From assembly GCA_963555705.1 (NCBI GenBank), contig OY743187.1:16692133-16756132 (forward strand): a stretch of DNA of 64,000 nucleotides. Reading direction: 5' to 3'. This document shows, one piece after another, positions 36,307-47,900 of this stretch. This DNA is from Ligustrum vulgare (taxonomy: Eukaryota; Streptophyta; Magnoliopsida; Lamiales; Oleaceae). Under the pieces are notes generated by a model that saw only the letters and a program-made list of their open reading frames with translations, was not told the DNA's origin and made no database searches. Position 1 is the first letter of the stretch. Every line of letters starts with the position of its first letter. Position numbers and translations under genes: made by a program.

Positions 36307-37812
36307 GGAGGCATTTCATTGGTCCCCAAAAATAGAAGAAGCCTTCACTTAGCTGAAGGCAGCCATGTGTAACACGCCTGTATTGGACATGCCAAAATTT
36401 GAGTAGCCCTTTGTGGTGGAAACAGATGCATGCTATGGAGGTTTGAGGGCAGTCCAAATGCAGGGTAATGGACCAATAGCTTACTTGAGAAAAGCTATTA
36501 AAACGGGCAATTTGGGACTTTCCATCTATGAAAAGGAACTATTGACATTAGTAACAACAGTGAGTAAGTGGAGACACTACTTAAAGGGACATTATTTCAT
36601 CATTAAGACAGACCAGCAGTCTCTTAAATACCTCTTGGAACAATGAATTACTACCCCACTCCAGCAGAAGTGGCTTGCCAAACTAATGGGACTAGACTTT
36701 GACATTCAGTATAAGAAAGGGAGAGACAATGTAACTATAGATGCTCTATCCAGGAAGTATGAAGTTGAAGGAGAATTGGCAGCTATTACTAGGGTTAGGG
36801 CAGCATAGGTGCAGGAAGTAATAGACAGCTATGAAGGAGATGAGGTAGCTTCAGATAGAACTCAAAATCTCACAATTGATCCAAGCTCAGATACAGAATA
36901 TTCCTATGTCAATGGGGTTCTTGAACACAACTATAATGTCACGAACTTGTTGTTTTCTTCAAGAACCATGTAGCCTTAGTGTCTCCAACTTCCACCCCCG
37001 CGGAAATGACACTAAGTCAGCCTCTTGATTGGCATTGAGGTCTTAGAAAGGCACCAAGTAAAACACTTAGGAAAGGAATAAGGAAGGAACACAAGAGATT
37101 ATAAGGAAAGCTTTGTATTGAACAAAGAAGCTTTACAACACTTGAGCTTTATACAACTTCACTATTTTGGAGCCAACAAATGAACCTACCAAGCTATTTA
37201 TACTAGTAGCCTCCTTAAATGGACGCCTAAGATCAATTCAATATAGCGGTCTACAATCTGTCTCTAGAATTCTCCAACATAATGTCTACAATAAAATATG
37301 CAAAGAATATCCTAGGATTATCTAGAATAATTTACCAAATGTAGGACTTGCAAGCCTCTAGAATGTCATACCATATTCTAGCTAATTTCATGCACTTGTG
37401 AAATCTAGAATATTCCGGCTAACCCTAAGACACCATCATTCTAGATTTCTCCGTCTTTTCTTGCCAGAATTGAGCGGGTCATGACAATAAGCTCTATCTC
37501 GGCTTAGGAGGAAATATTAGACAGAAAATAATCCCAAATATCCATGATTCTCAAGAGGGGGGACATTCTGGGATTCAAGCAAGTATATTTATAGAGCTAA
37601 ACAATATTTTTATTGGTCGAGGATGAGCAAGGATATTAAACAAGAAGTCATGGAGTGTGAGATTTGTCAAATGAGCAAAGGAGAACATGTTAAATACCTC
37701 GGACTGCTTCAACCATTACATGAACCCCTCTATTCATGGAGCCATATAACAATGGGTTTTGTGGAAGGCCTTCTAAGAGGGAAAATTGTGATCTTGACAG
37801 TTGTTGACAGGT
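36307..37812 (+). pseudogene. RNase H and integrase N-terminal part of gypsy A pol
   Basis: Continuation of element A after element B. RNase H begins near VVETDACYGGLRAV (36410) and includes TDQQSLKYLLEQ, then DALSRKYE (about 36740). The integrase zinc finger and start follow after a solo LTR (36937-37486): CEICQMSKGE (about 37655) and LTVVDRFT (about 37795), ending at the copia fragment. In-frame stops are near 36350, 36403, 36644 and 36807. Confidence 0.8.
36937..37486 (-). mobile_element. Solo LTR, gypsy-type (550 bp)
   Basis: Plus strand TGTCACGAAC...GGTCATGACA, flanked by ATAA on both sides (36933-36936, 37487-37490). It splits the integrase region of element A cleanly. On the minus strand it starts TGTCATGACCCG and has a TATAAATAG box (about 37206-37198), suggesting minus orientation. 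Confidence 0.75.
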
Positions 37813-40104
37813 TCACCTTAGCACAAGACCTATCAGAATCACCAAACAATTGTCTAAATAATCATATCCTCTCTCCTGTATAGTTTCAGAGTGTACCGTT
37901 GACCTTTATCTCCTTATGGCCGTTAGGAAAGGAATTAGAACATGCACAAATCATCTATAAATTCCAATCCTACACAAAACTTTCTAATGACTGTAGAGAC
38001 TTTACCTCTAAGATTACCCACTTGTTTGTTCCAAGAAGAGTAACTAGATGATTCAAGTTGGAAGTTAGCAGTTTTAGAAGAGATGGATACTCTAGTGAGA
38101 GGTGCTTGAGAAGCAATTGATTTGCTGAGGGATGATAAGTGTGTTTTATACACTTATCTGTATGTCTAAATTAGAAGAAATTATTGTCGTTTTAGTATAA
38201 TTTGTGTTTATTTGTTTACTTTTCAGAAAATGTCACAATCGAAGAAGAATGAAGCAATTAATGGAAAAAACGACAATATTGGATGTTAATTGGAGCTTAA
38301 TTGAGCAAGTGAGAGATATGTGACGTCAACCGGGAAGGTCCATGGTGCTCAAGTGAACAAATCAGAGGTTGGAAGACCTAATTAAAGGATTTGAGAGCTT
38401 AAATGGGCAAATCGAGAAGAAGATAAAGTTTGGGGACTAAATTGCAACAATTGGAAGTTGAGGATTGAAGGTACAATTAAAAGTAAGGGACCAACTTACA
38501 CAGCCGAAAAAAAAATGGAAGTCGCGATTGCTGGATACATAACACGCGATCGCGAGAAGATGCAAAATTGTAACCCAAGAGTTTAAACGAAGTCCACGCG
38601 ATCGCTAGGGTTGAAGCCACGCGATCGCGTGCTTATCCTGTTGGGCCGACTGTGGGCTTTTTCTTCCGATTTTCAACAGAATTCTCTCTTTCTTGACCTA
38701 GGTTTCTCCAAAACCTATATATACAACACATGAGGCACGAAATGTGGACATTTGCCTCTCCATAGAACGAGCTACAACAGAGATTTCAACATAAAATTCT
38801 TGGAGATTTAAGCATCGCGGAGGGGCGTGAATTGAAGATAATAGAAGAATTGAGACTTGGTGCATGCTTTCCTTTCTTCTTGTTTTCAATGAACGTTTTA
38901 TTTTATTGTTATTGTTCTTTAATCAAGATGTGTAACTAAATTCTATGTTGGGATGAACGATGTAGCCTAGTTAATTATTTTAATTCTATATTCCTTGTTT
39001 TAACGCTTCAATGCATGTGTTGATTTATTATTGTGTTTAATGCGTGAATGAACTAGCCACTCTTTCATGATTTCATGTGTTATTTTCATAATCCGAGAGG
39101 TGAGTTAATAACATAGATCTAGGTAATAAATCCGATAATTGAACGAGAGATAGAGATATACTTTTGTTATTATTGCGGTCGTGTGTGAATTCTCGTGTGT
39201 AATGCAACTATTTAAGGAATATTCGGACCCGCTGTAAAAATACAAGGTTGACTTATTTATGTAGGATTGATTTAAACTCGAGAGAGGAATCTCAATTTGA
39301 ATTAGTGAATTCGATCGAACACATATTTAGAAAATAGAACCATGAATTGGAATTGATTTAATTGACTAGGTGAACTCGTGAATCTCAACTACTTTACAAT
39401 CTTATTTGAAAACATAACATTTCTGCAATTTTAAATTCTTTAATTTAATTTATTAGTTTTAGTTTACAATCACAAATTCTCTTTTTCTGTTCAAATAAAG
39501 TTTAGAACTGACATATTTCGATACTTAGTAAACCGTTCTCGTGAGAACGATCACTCGACTCAAAAGTCACTTTATTACTTGATTGCGATATCGTATACTT
39601 GCGATTTTACATAACAACAAGGGACAAGAAGATTATGGGATTAAATGGGTGTTTACAGTAAAGCTAGTGTTAATGGAAATATTAGAATGACACAAGGTGA
39701 GACTTATCGTTAACGGATTCACATAAACATTTGGAATATGTTACCAAGAAATATTTGCTGCAGTAACCAAGATAAACCCAGTAAGAGTCCCGTATTATCT
39801 TAGCGGTGAACTCCAATTGGCCAGATAGATGTAAAAAAATGCATTTTTAAATGAAGACTTAAAGGAAGAGGTGTTTATGTGCCTACCACTGCCAAGCTTT
39901 GAAGAGAAGCTTGGCCAATGAAAAAAATTTCAATTAAAAGTCACTATAAGGTCTTAAGCAATCTCCTGGAGCATGGTTTGAACGCTTTAGGATAACTGTA
40001 AAATATCATCACACTATGTTCTACAACTTCTCAACAGACATAAAAATTCCATCCTAAGTATGTGGATGAAATTATCTTGACAGGTGATGTCGTGATGACG
40101 ACGT
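37813..40104 (+). mobile_element. Ty1/copia fragment D inside gypsy element A
   Basis: Frame-broken copia RT. WKLAVLEEMDTLV lies before the solo LTR at 38133; the frame continues after it as an MGLKWVFTVK-like block (about 39636), then VVNGFT (about 39708), EIFAAVTK and a YVDEIILTG active-site block (40061-40087). Gypsy integrase resumes just after. Exact ends are uncertain and no LTRs were seen. Confidence 0.7.
38133..39619 (+). mobile_element. Solo LTR, family E, copy 2 (1487 bp)
   Basis: Starts TGATAAGTGT and ends ATAACAACA, with AGGGA on both sides (38128-38132, 39620-39624). Homologous to 32601-34102, including the CACGCGATCGC motifs (about 38547-38628). It interrupts the copia RT of fragment D between two codon blocks. 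Confidence 0.9.
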
Positions 40105-40860
40105 CGAGTTGTCGGCAGAAGTTTTTTTGGATCACATACACCAGCTGCATGGCTTACCTCAACATATCATCTCAGATAGGGACAAGATATTTACTAGTCT
40201 TTTTTGGCAAGAACTGTTTAGACTTTTGGGCACTAAATTGCAACTAAGCACCTCCTACCATCCTCAAACAAATTGGCAGTCAGAAAGGCTTAATCAATGT
40301 CTTGAAACTTACCTCAGATGGATGACTCGATATGTACCCAAGGCATGGGTGAAATGGCTACATATGGCAGAATGGTGGTATAACACTACCTATCATTCCT
40401 CCATCTAAAGGACACCCTTTAAGGCATTGTATGGATTTCCTCCCAAGCTGGCTATAGGTCCCTACCAGCACATTAAATTGGCTGCAGTAGAGGAAACAAT
40501 GGAAGAAATGAGGAAAATGGACAGAGTACTAAAAGAATGTCTAGCTCAAGCTCGAGCTAGAATGAAGAACTATGTTGATCAGGAAAGACAGGAAAGGTAG
40601 TTTGAGGTGAATGATTGGGTATTTCTTAAATTACATCCTTACCAACAGGCAACAGAAAACTGTGGCCAAGAGAAGTAAGTTAGCTCATAAGTTCTTCGGA
40701 CCTTAAAAAATTCTGGAGAAGATAGGCCAAGTAGCTTATAAGTTAGCCCTACAGGAAAATTCTAAGGTATATCCCATATTTCATGTATCTTTGCTCAAGA
40801 AGAAAATTGGAGATCAAGAGTTGTCCACAATGGAATTACCTGTCATTGTGTGATGATACA
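40105..40860 (+). pseudogene. Integrase C-terminal part of gypsy A pol
   Basis: LSAEVFLDHIHQLHGLPQ, then ISDRDKIFTSLFWQ with the second catalytic Asp, then STSYHPQTNWQSERL with the catalytic Glu. WWYNTTYHSS, ARARMKNYVDQERQ and a VNDWVFLKLHPY block follow. A stop at about 40408, a stop at about 40600 and later frame changes are present. The TDGQ position reads TNWQ. Confidence 0.85.
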
Positions 40861-42279
40861 GAATAAAATTATACCTATTATTGTATTCATTCTAAGAATT
40901 ATTATGATGTTGATGTTCTTTCGTTCAAATTTGACACATCATTTGTATTACATCTAGTTCTGTGTCTTGGGCTTCATAGAGGTTAACTTTCACGTCCTTG
41001 AGCTCTCCTAAATTTCTCAACTGAGATTTGCAACGTTTGGAACCAGATGTGCCTACTTTTTTATTTTAAATTTTGGGTCTCGGTTACAATTTCCCGAATT
41101 CCTTGTTCGTTTGTTGTTTTAGTTACTTTTGAACTTTGATTTGCATTAGTTTATAAATTTGTTTCACTTTTCATTGCCTTGTTCTGGTCTTCAAAATTTT
41201 TATCGTCCTGTTTTCATCTAGTTTTCAGGAAACATACAGATGATACATCTCTATCGATTAATTTGAAAATACGAAGAGAATTCATAAAGAGCATGGATGT
41301 TTATCGCTAATGGATCCCACTCACTTCCAAGAAAGAAATGAAGCATGCACCTAAGATTAACTCTAGCAAAGAATTGCAGGAAAGAAGATTCTACTACTGA
41401 ACCTTATAATGTTGGTCATATCATAGTCCTATTTTATGCCATGCTGCTGATGCTTAGAGATACAAGAAATCTCTCAAGTAACATAAACATGTTTATGTAT
41501 TTATTCCAATCTACTCAATATGCCCGACTATGCATTTTTTTCCCTCTTTATGCATAGATTCAAGTTTTCTATGTGGTTAAAGAGGTCTTAAATGCTTTTC
41601 AAAATGTGGTTTCAGGATATACAAAAGGGAAAGATTGGTATTCTTTTGGATTTCGTTTCGTTTGAGCCAGTGACAAGATCTGAACAAGGCAATTTTGCAA
41701 CTCAAAGGGCGAGAGACTTTCACATCGAATGGTAAGAACAAATAAGAATTCTTCTTGTTAAAGATTTACAGATTTTTAGTCAAGATAGTGTTTAATTAAT
41801 ATTTTAGTCACTACAACTGAAATCCTAGCCATCTTTAGTTATCATTTACTAAAAATAATTTCTTCGAAACTGCAGCTTATTCAGGGGACAAAGATTGGAA
41901 ACTCAGAGATTGAAGATGAAAGAAAAATTGAGAAATTTCATTGTATTAGGAAGAAGGAATTTTGGATTTTGGATATAGATGTTGATATGTTTGAATTTTG
42001 AAATTGAAAAACGGAGAAATTTCATTACATCAGGAAGAAGGAATTTTTAATTTTGGTTATGGATGTTGATTTGCTTTTTGAATTTTGGATTAGATTGATT
42101 TGATCTTATCTTTTAAAAAAAATGTAACATTTTTTTTGGTTACGAGGTTTAATGTTTTTCCTAAAATATCTTCTCTAATCTTGAATGATACTTTTACAAT
42201 TTTTTTATTTCAAGATGATATTTTTCAATTTTAAAAATTATGTATGACATTTCTAAAATAAAAGTTTCAGGGGCACGCA
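40861..42279. other. Noncoding stretch after gypsy element A
   Basis: No gene was recognised. A two-unit tandem repeat of about 95 bp lies at 41905-42095 (GAGAAATTTCATT..GGAAGAAGGAATTTT shared). Confidence 0.45.
41905..42095 (+). repeat. Two-unit tandem repeat (about 95 bp)
   Basis: Units near 41918 and 42003 share GAGAAATTTCATT, GGAAGAAGGAATTTT and GGATGTTGAT or GATGTTGAT, with several changes. Confidence 0.7.
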
Positions 42280-42990
42280 TCAGTCAAAAAACCCGCATTA
42301 AAAATATGTTGGGCGACAGAATGGATGAAAATGTGATTATACAGCCCATTTATGCGATGAAATCATGTTAACGGAATTGGAGAGAAAATAATGCCACGCG
42401 ATTGCTACATTTAGTACCACACGATCGCGTGATGTGCCATTTGCTAACCAGCGCATAAGTTCAGCGAAGCACACAATCGCGATGAAGATAACCATGCGAA
42501 CGCTTAGTGTTAAAAAATATCCGTTTGACAGTTTTTCAATTTGAATTTTTGGTACCCTTTCATGAAATATTCCATCTTCTTAGGGAAAGTTGGCACCAAT
42601 TTATGAATGATGGTTGGATAGCTATAAATATGAGTTGATATTTCAACTTTAGATAATGCTATCAATTCCTGATGAAAAAATAGAGATTAACAAATATTGA
42701 TCCAAAATCAAAGACATTCAACTCATATTCCTTATTTGTTTATGTCCCACTTTCATGTATTCTTTGTGCTTAATGAATACTTGGTTTGGAGGCTTGTTTA
42801 ATCCGCTAAAGTCATTTGCTATTAAACCCTTTAACATCTCGATCGAGAGGGGCAAATATACTTTTAGGACAACGTTTAATCACATGTTCAAGCCTCTCAT
42901 TTGATTCATTATTCGGTGTTCTTCCATTCATTTTCAAGATTTCAAGTAGACGTTTCAATGTGATTGATTAGTGATTATTCATTCGATAAA
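42280..42990 (+). repeat. Diverged LTR-like relative of family E
   Basis: Carries CACACGATCGCGTG and related motifs (42395-42505), like the two solo LTRs, followed by a TATAAATA box (about 42622). A region rich in GATCGAGAGGGG near 42840 resembles the GAGAGG part of family E. No boundaries were found. Confidence 0.4.
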
Positions 42991-43004
42991 TGATATTTAC
43001 GTCT

Positions 43005-43163
43005 CCAACCTCTCGAGGGCCGAGCTTAGCTCGTCTCACAATCCACGAGCTTTTGGGCCAAGTCAAGCTTGGCCCACGAGAAAACGAGCCGAGCTATACA
43101 CTAGCCATGAGCTCGGCTCGTCTGAAGAGTGGATCGTGAGCTTAGGGCTGACCATCTCTAACA
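43005..43163. mobile_element. hAT end fragment rich in GGCTCG/CGAGC
   Basis: Multiple CGAGCT, GGCTCG and CACGAG motifs. It ends GGGCTGACCATCTCTA, whose reverse complement TAGAGATGGTCAGCCC resembles other hAT ends in this window. The left end is not preserved. Confidence 0.5.
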
Positions 43164-43217
43164 GTTTCCCATGCTGAAAATGAATATTCACATGAACTAG
43201 ATTTGTTTTGCTGTTGC

Positions 43218-43459
43218 CTCCAGGGCACATCTCAAAGTGGTAAGAGGGAAAAGTGAAAAAAATCTCAGCTTTGCTTGAGGCTGTCGCGTTAAGAGTTCGA
43301 ATCTTGAAATATGGATTTAGCTCTTGTGTAAGTGCAAGTGTACAAGGAGTTTTTCACCCTTTACCCTTAAAGGCATAACCTGCGATTTACATCCTTCATC
43401 AAAGTTCAAAACATGGCAGGTAGGGACCGTCAAGGTTGCGGCTCAACCTTTTTTTTTTT
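43218..43459 (+). mobile_element. tRNA-derived SINE with 19-bp target duplication
   Basis: The flanks AGATTTGTTTTGCTGTTGC (43199-43217) and AGATTGGTTTTGCTGTTGC (43460-43478) differ at one position. A pol III A box is at TCTCAAAGTGGTAAGAG (about 43230-43246) and a B box at AGTTCGAATCT (about 43294-43304). The body ends in a run of 11 T, as in several plant SINE families with T-rich tails. Length is 242 bp. No tRNA gene structure remains. Confidence 0.85.
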
Positions 43460-43478
43460 AGATTGGTTTTGCTGTTGC

Positions 43479-44200
43479 TCGTCACTTGAACTCCAACTCA
43501 GCAAAGACGATTACTAATATCCTAAAAGCGTATTATATATATGAGGCTCTTGAGTCTTGAGTCACCAACTGGCCACGTGCTGTCAGCGCTTCAATTTGTT
43601 GACAAAGCCGTGCCAGTTCTTCACAATTCGATGATTCAAGTGAATACCGAATTGAGACCAAGTTTTGAAGAAAAAACTCATTCTCGTTCCTGTTTATTTA
43701 AAAATCCTGAAAGAGCGGTGAAGTCCACAAAAGACAAAATTATTTGTTCTATCAACTCGTCTTCTAAGTTCTAACACAAGTCATATATTATATTCTAATC
43801 AAAGAACTAGAAGAAATGAATAAATAATTCAAATGATGAACAATCATATATTAAGGTTATATTCGGTGCATGCAATTATTTTACTTCTGAGTCGAGAACA
43901 CAAACAAGCAAGCAAGCAAGAAAGTTAAATAGGTTGTGTCCAACCTCTGCATGATTCTCCCATCCTTCCTCTTCTATAATTAGCATTCTCAGTGGAAATA
44001 TCTCAATTTAATTTTGTAATTTGTTCTTGCATTGTCCCTCAGGCCTCAGTTGTTAATACTAGAGTATGAACACTATTCATTCAGGATTATGTATAATATA
44101 ATAACATATATCTCAATTTAATGTTGTAATTTTCTCTTATCTAACTTAATTCAGATTTTCCAAGTTAGGAATTTCCAGGCTAGATAAGAGCAAAGATTTA
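43479..44200. other. Noncoding spacer
   Basis: No gene or repeat was recognised apart from short runs such as (CAAG)n near 43904. Confidence 0.45.
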
Positions 44201-44376
44201 GAGCCTGTTCGGTAATGTGAAATTTTTTTATTTTTGTGATTTTTTTTATATTTTTTGATGGATGTGTGGTTTAGAAATGTTTGAAAAGTCAAAAATGGTG
44301 GGCTTGACTAAGTATGGATGGTTGAGATTGAGTTTGAAAAGTTTTGATGAAATTTTTTTCATTAGCAAACAAGCTC
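44201..44376. mobile_element. Tourist-like MITE copy 1
   Basis: Left end GAGCCTGTTCGGTAATGTGAAA, right end GCAAACAAGCTC; preceded by TTA and followed by TTG. The internal sequence is shared with the copy at 44550 (GTGTGGTTTAGAAATGTTTG, GGTTGAGATTGAGTTTGAAA). Confidence 0.65.
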
Positions 44377-44549
44377 TTGGATGTACTGAGTACTTGTCAA
44401 CGGTTTTATCTCCATTTACGCCTAATATATATCTAACTATTTGCATATAGATTAAGATCAACTAGTCTATTGGGCATTTCTGTTCAGTTCGATTTTACCA
44501 CGTACAACTCAACACGCAAAAGAAATCAAAGAAGTCTGTCCAGTATTTA

Positions 44550-44718
44550 TAGCCTGTTTGGTAATGTGAAAAATTTTGATTTTTGTAGTTTTTTTTTGAT
44601 AGATGTGTGGTTTAAAAATGTTTGAAAAGTAAAAAAATTGTGGACTTGACTAATAATGAATGGTTGAGATTGAGTTTGAAAAATTTTGGTAAAACTTTTA
44701 ATTTTACCAAACGAGCTC
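44550..44718. mobile_element. Tourist-like MITE copy 2
   Basis: TAGCCTGTTTGGTAATGTG at the left and TTACCAAACGAGCTC at the right, flanked by TTA on both sides, a 3-bp duplication typical of PIF/Harbinger-type MITEs. Confidence 0.7.
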
Positions 44719-44941
44719 TTAGTTTACCATATGAATTAAAAAACACGTCACACACGATAAGTCATGAACAACCACCTTACCTGATTTCTTGAGAGATTTC
44801 ATCACTCAAGTGCATACTCTAATGAATGAATAAAAGATAATCCATACATACGAAATAAAAAGAAAGTCATTACAAAAATATCTTTATCTTAATGTTTCTT
44901 TTGCCAATTACAGATTGGAGAAAACATGAATATTTAGAAAA

Positions 44942-47900
44942 CTAGCCTTGTACCACCGCGGAAAATGGAATCTTGACATCAGTTGATGCAGATTCCCTAG
45001 TGCTCTCTGTGTCTTCAACTGAGGCAGAAGACTTCTCATCAGAATTTGTCTGTGCAGGTGGCTGTATTTCTGCATCTTTAAATGCATATCTTAAATCAAT
45101 AAGCTACAAAGAATATATGCTACTTACATGCAAAAGAAAGAAAGAATTGAAATCCAAGTTAGATATAGTCTAATATCTTAGTTCAAGTATTGAAGCAACT
45201 ACCTAAAACTGTGTCTCCATGGCTTGAAAGGGGTTTATTGATTGAGTTCACATCAAACATCTGATATGGTTCATCTTTGACATGAGCAATTTCTTCATCA
45301 GCCGTATGTATAATCTCTCTGCCGTTAAATTCCGTTATTTCATGTCCATTTGTTCCGAATATATAGACAACAAAGTGGGATCCCACTATGTAATGGAATT
45401 CCAGAACTTGTCCAGTGTTTAGGCCATGGAATAAGGAAAACTCCTTCCATCCCTTCTTGAATGCTAGAGAATCATTGACCTTGGACAACATCACAGTCCA
45501 CTGTTTCCCACTTGAATCTTCTAGATAAGTTTCTTTGTCAAGCAAGTTCCCTACTGTTGCAGCAAATTCAGGAGGCAAGCACTGCATGAATGCACAGTAT
45601 GTGAGAATATGTATATGAATTCAAGCATGGAATTTTAATAAACTTGAAAGAATGGTACATAGTGTTCAGATGTACGGTTGGAGCAGCAAGGTTTTAGCTG
45701 TTAAATCGTTAGGATTTGTTTTAGTTAATGTAGTTAATAATCCCTATTAATTAGGGTAGTGCTTTAGGTTTGAATCTCTCCTCAACAAGTTGCTTTTATA
45801 TTTAATGAGGATATTCTCCCAGATATTGCAGTTCTTGTGTGCTAACATTTGTGTATTCAACAATTCTAGTATCAGAGATCTTTGCAGGGCCTGATTGAGA
45901 GTTTGAGAGCTAAGGAACCGCAGCTTTTCTTAGAAATAGAGTGAGTGAATCATGGCTAGGGCTGAGAGTTTCGGTTTTCGGTTTGGTTATTGAAGGAACC
46001 GGAACCGAACTAAAAATTTCGATTTAGTTCTGGTCCCGGTTCTTAAAACTCAAGAATCGAACGATTCCAATTCGGTTTTGGTTATTTTTCGGTTAAATTT
46101 AGCTTTGAACAAACAAGAAAATGTGTGCAAAAATCAAATAAGTGTTGAGTCAAAATTTCAAAAACAAAACCATCCATGCAGTAAAATATTCAAATTGAAT
46201 ATATTTAGGTTCGAAAGACACTAAGGACAGTTATAATATTCTGTATATTCCCACTAACAACTAGAAAGGTAAGATCTTTAGGTGGCGTTCTGTTTGTATT
46301 TTATTTTGTATTTTCATTTTCGAAAATATTTTGTGTTTTGTGTTTTCATTTTTGTTTTCAAATTTGTTGAAAACGCGTTTAGTTTGTCATTTCTGAAAAC
46401 TGTTTTTGAAAATGAAAAGCTGGAAAACACGTTCTGTTTGAAATTTTGCAAAACACTATTTAAACTATTAGAATACTACTAACTCCAACTCAAATTTCCT
46501 TTCACAATACACTAAAAATATGGTTACATGCAACACACTAATGTGAGCATTAAGAGTCTATATTAACACAGCTTGGTCAGGTTCGGGACTTGAGAAAGCT
46601 CTACTTCTATTAAAATCTAGAAAATGCAAGTTATTTCAAAACCACCAGAGTCCATTTATCATTGCATTTTTTTAAATATAACAACAAGAATTCTCATTTA
46701 ATTTTTTTTTGTAATGTTGATATTGAATTCAATAAAACTTTATTTAAACTAAGTTCCAAGTTAGGATAATTCTCAAAAAAAAAAAAAAAACTATTTATTT
46801 AGGCTTAGTTCCAAGCTAGGATAATTCTAAAAAAAATAATAAAAAAATAAAAACTTTATATTAAGCTTAGTTCTAAGTTAAGATAATTCTATTAAAAAAA
46901 AAAAAAAATCCCAAAACGCGTTTTCCGCGTTTTGGACATTTTTTGTCGAAATACACACAAAACGCCCAAAACGATGTTTCGGGCGTTTTCCGTTTTGTGT
47001 ACAATTTTTTTTTTGTTTTCCAAAATGCGTTTTCGAAAATAGTAAAGAGAACGCGTTTTTAACGTTTTCGAAAATAAAAACAGAAAACGACCTCAAAACA
47101 GCAAAGAGAACAGGAGCTTATCTTTTGTTGTTCTATCTATTGGTTATTATGCTAGAATGCCCGAATTATCTGTACTAAAAAATGATAATATGATAATGAT
47201 GGCTTATAGACACACCTCCACTAGAGTGTTATTAAACGGAGGCTGAGAATGTTCGATCTTCAGTTTTTAAATAGGAACCGATCGATCGATTTTCAATTCT
47301 CCATTTTTCGATTTCGGTTCTCATTTTTATTCTAAAGAACCCACCGGTTTCGATTTTTTTGGGTTCCGATTTAGTTCTCTCGGTTCCCCTTTTTTGTCCA
47401 CCCCGAATCATGGCAATAGATAGCAACTTTGTTTAGCCTGCCATTCTAAGATTTGAAGGACATTGCGATCACTGGTCCATGCTTATGGAAATTTTTTTGA
47501 GATCGAAAGAGTATGATGATAATATTTTTGAAACAAGGAGGAGGAAGACAATATTCATTCATATAGAAAAAGTTGGTACAAAGCCCTTACATATAGCCAT
47601 ACATTTGAAACAAAAGAAAGTGATTTCTTGTCACATCTCCTACCAACTACCATACCTTACAGTTGGAAAATCACAGCAACTTGCATTACAAATTGAACTA
47701 GTTTAATAAACTAAGATAACAACCAAAATAAACTTAGCTAAATGTCAACAAAAGTGTCACACACACTTTAACATTCCTCCTTGACACTTTTGTTGGAAAC
47801 ACCAAGGCAATTCCTTAATGTTTCAAACATTTGCTTTGCCAATGCTTTGGTAAATATATCAGCAACTTGCAATTCAGAACTGTAGTGCATTAGCTTCACT

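Larger units (their letters stand above)
22765..40860 (+). mobile_element. Ty3/gypsy element A, old, split by later insertions
   Basis: Oldest layer of the 22.8-40.9 kb stack. A 5' LTR-like stretch (22765-23229) is followed by TGGTATCAGAG (23233-23243), then gag, protease, RT, RNase H and integrase in gypsy order on the plus strand. The element resumes across each insertion: RT/RNase H continues at 36307 after element B, integrase continues at 37491 after a solo LTR, and the integrase C-terminal half continues near 40105 after a copia fragment. No 3' LTR was recognised after 40860. Many stops and frameshifts make it inert. Confidence 0.85.
45957..47404. mobile_element. hAT-like element inserted at the gag start of copia G
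   Basis: GAATCATGGC occurs on both sides (45947-45956 and 47405-47414), covering an 8-10 bp duplication. Ends: TAGGGCTGAGAGTTTCGG at the left; GTCCACCCCG at the right. Both ends carry GGTTCGGTT/CCGATTT-type repeats characteristic of hAT subterminal regions. No transposase is present. A second MITE-like unit is nested at about 46283-47117. Confidence 0.65.

Noticed and set aside
37804..40085. TTGACAGGT on both sides of copia fragment D as a target duplication
   Set aside because: The right copy lies within the copia RT motif itself (YVDEIILTG), so it is more likely chance or microhomology than a TSD.
42971..43177. Small plus-strand protein of 68 aa
   Set aside because: Frame is made of the CGAGC/GGCTCG hAT subterminal motifs and has no start context.
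43218..43320. tRNA gene
   Set aside because: A and B boxes are present but no cloverleaf can be folded; tail and target duplication show a SINE.
45957..47404. Autonomous transposase within the hAT-like element
   Set aside because: No transposase motifs in any frame; only low-complexity AAACGCG and poly-A repeats.
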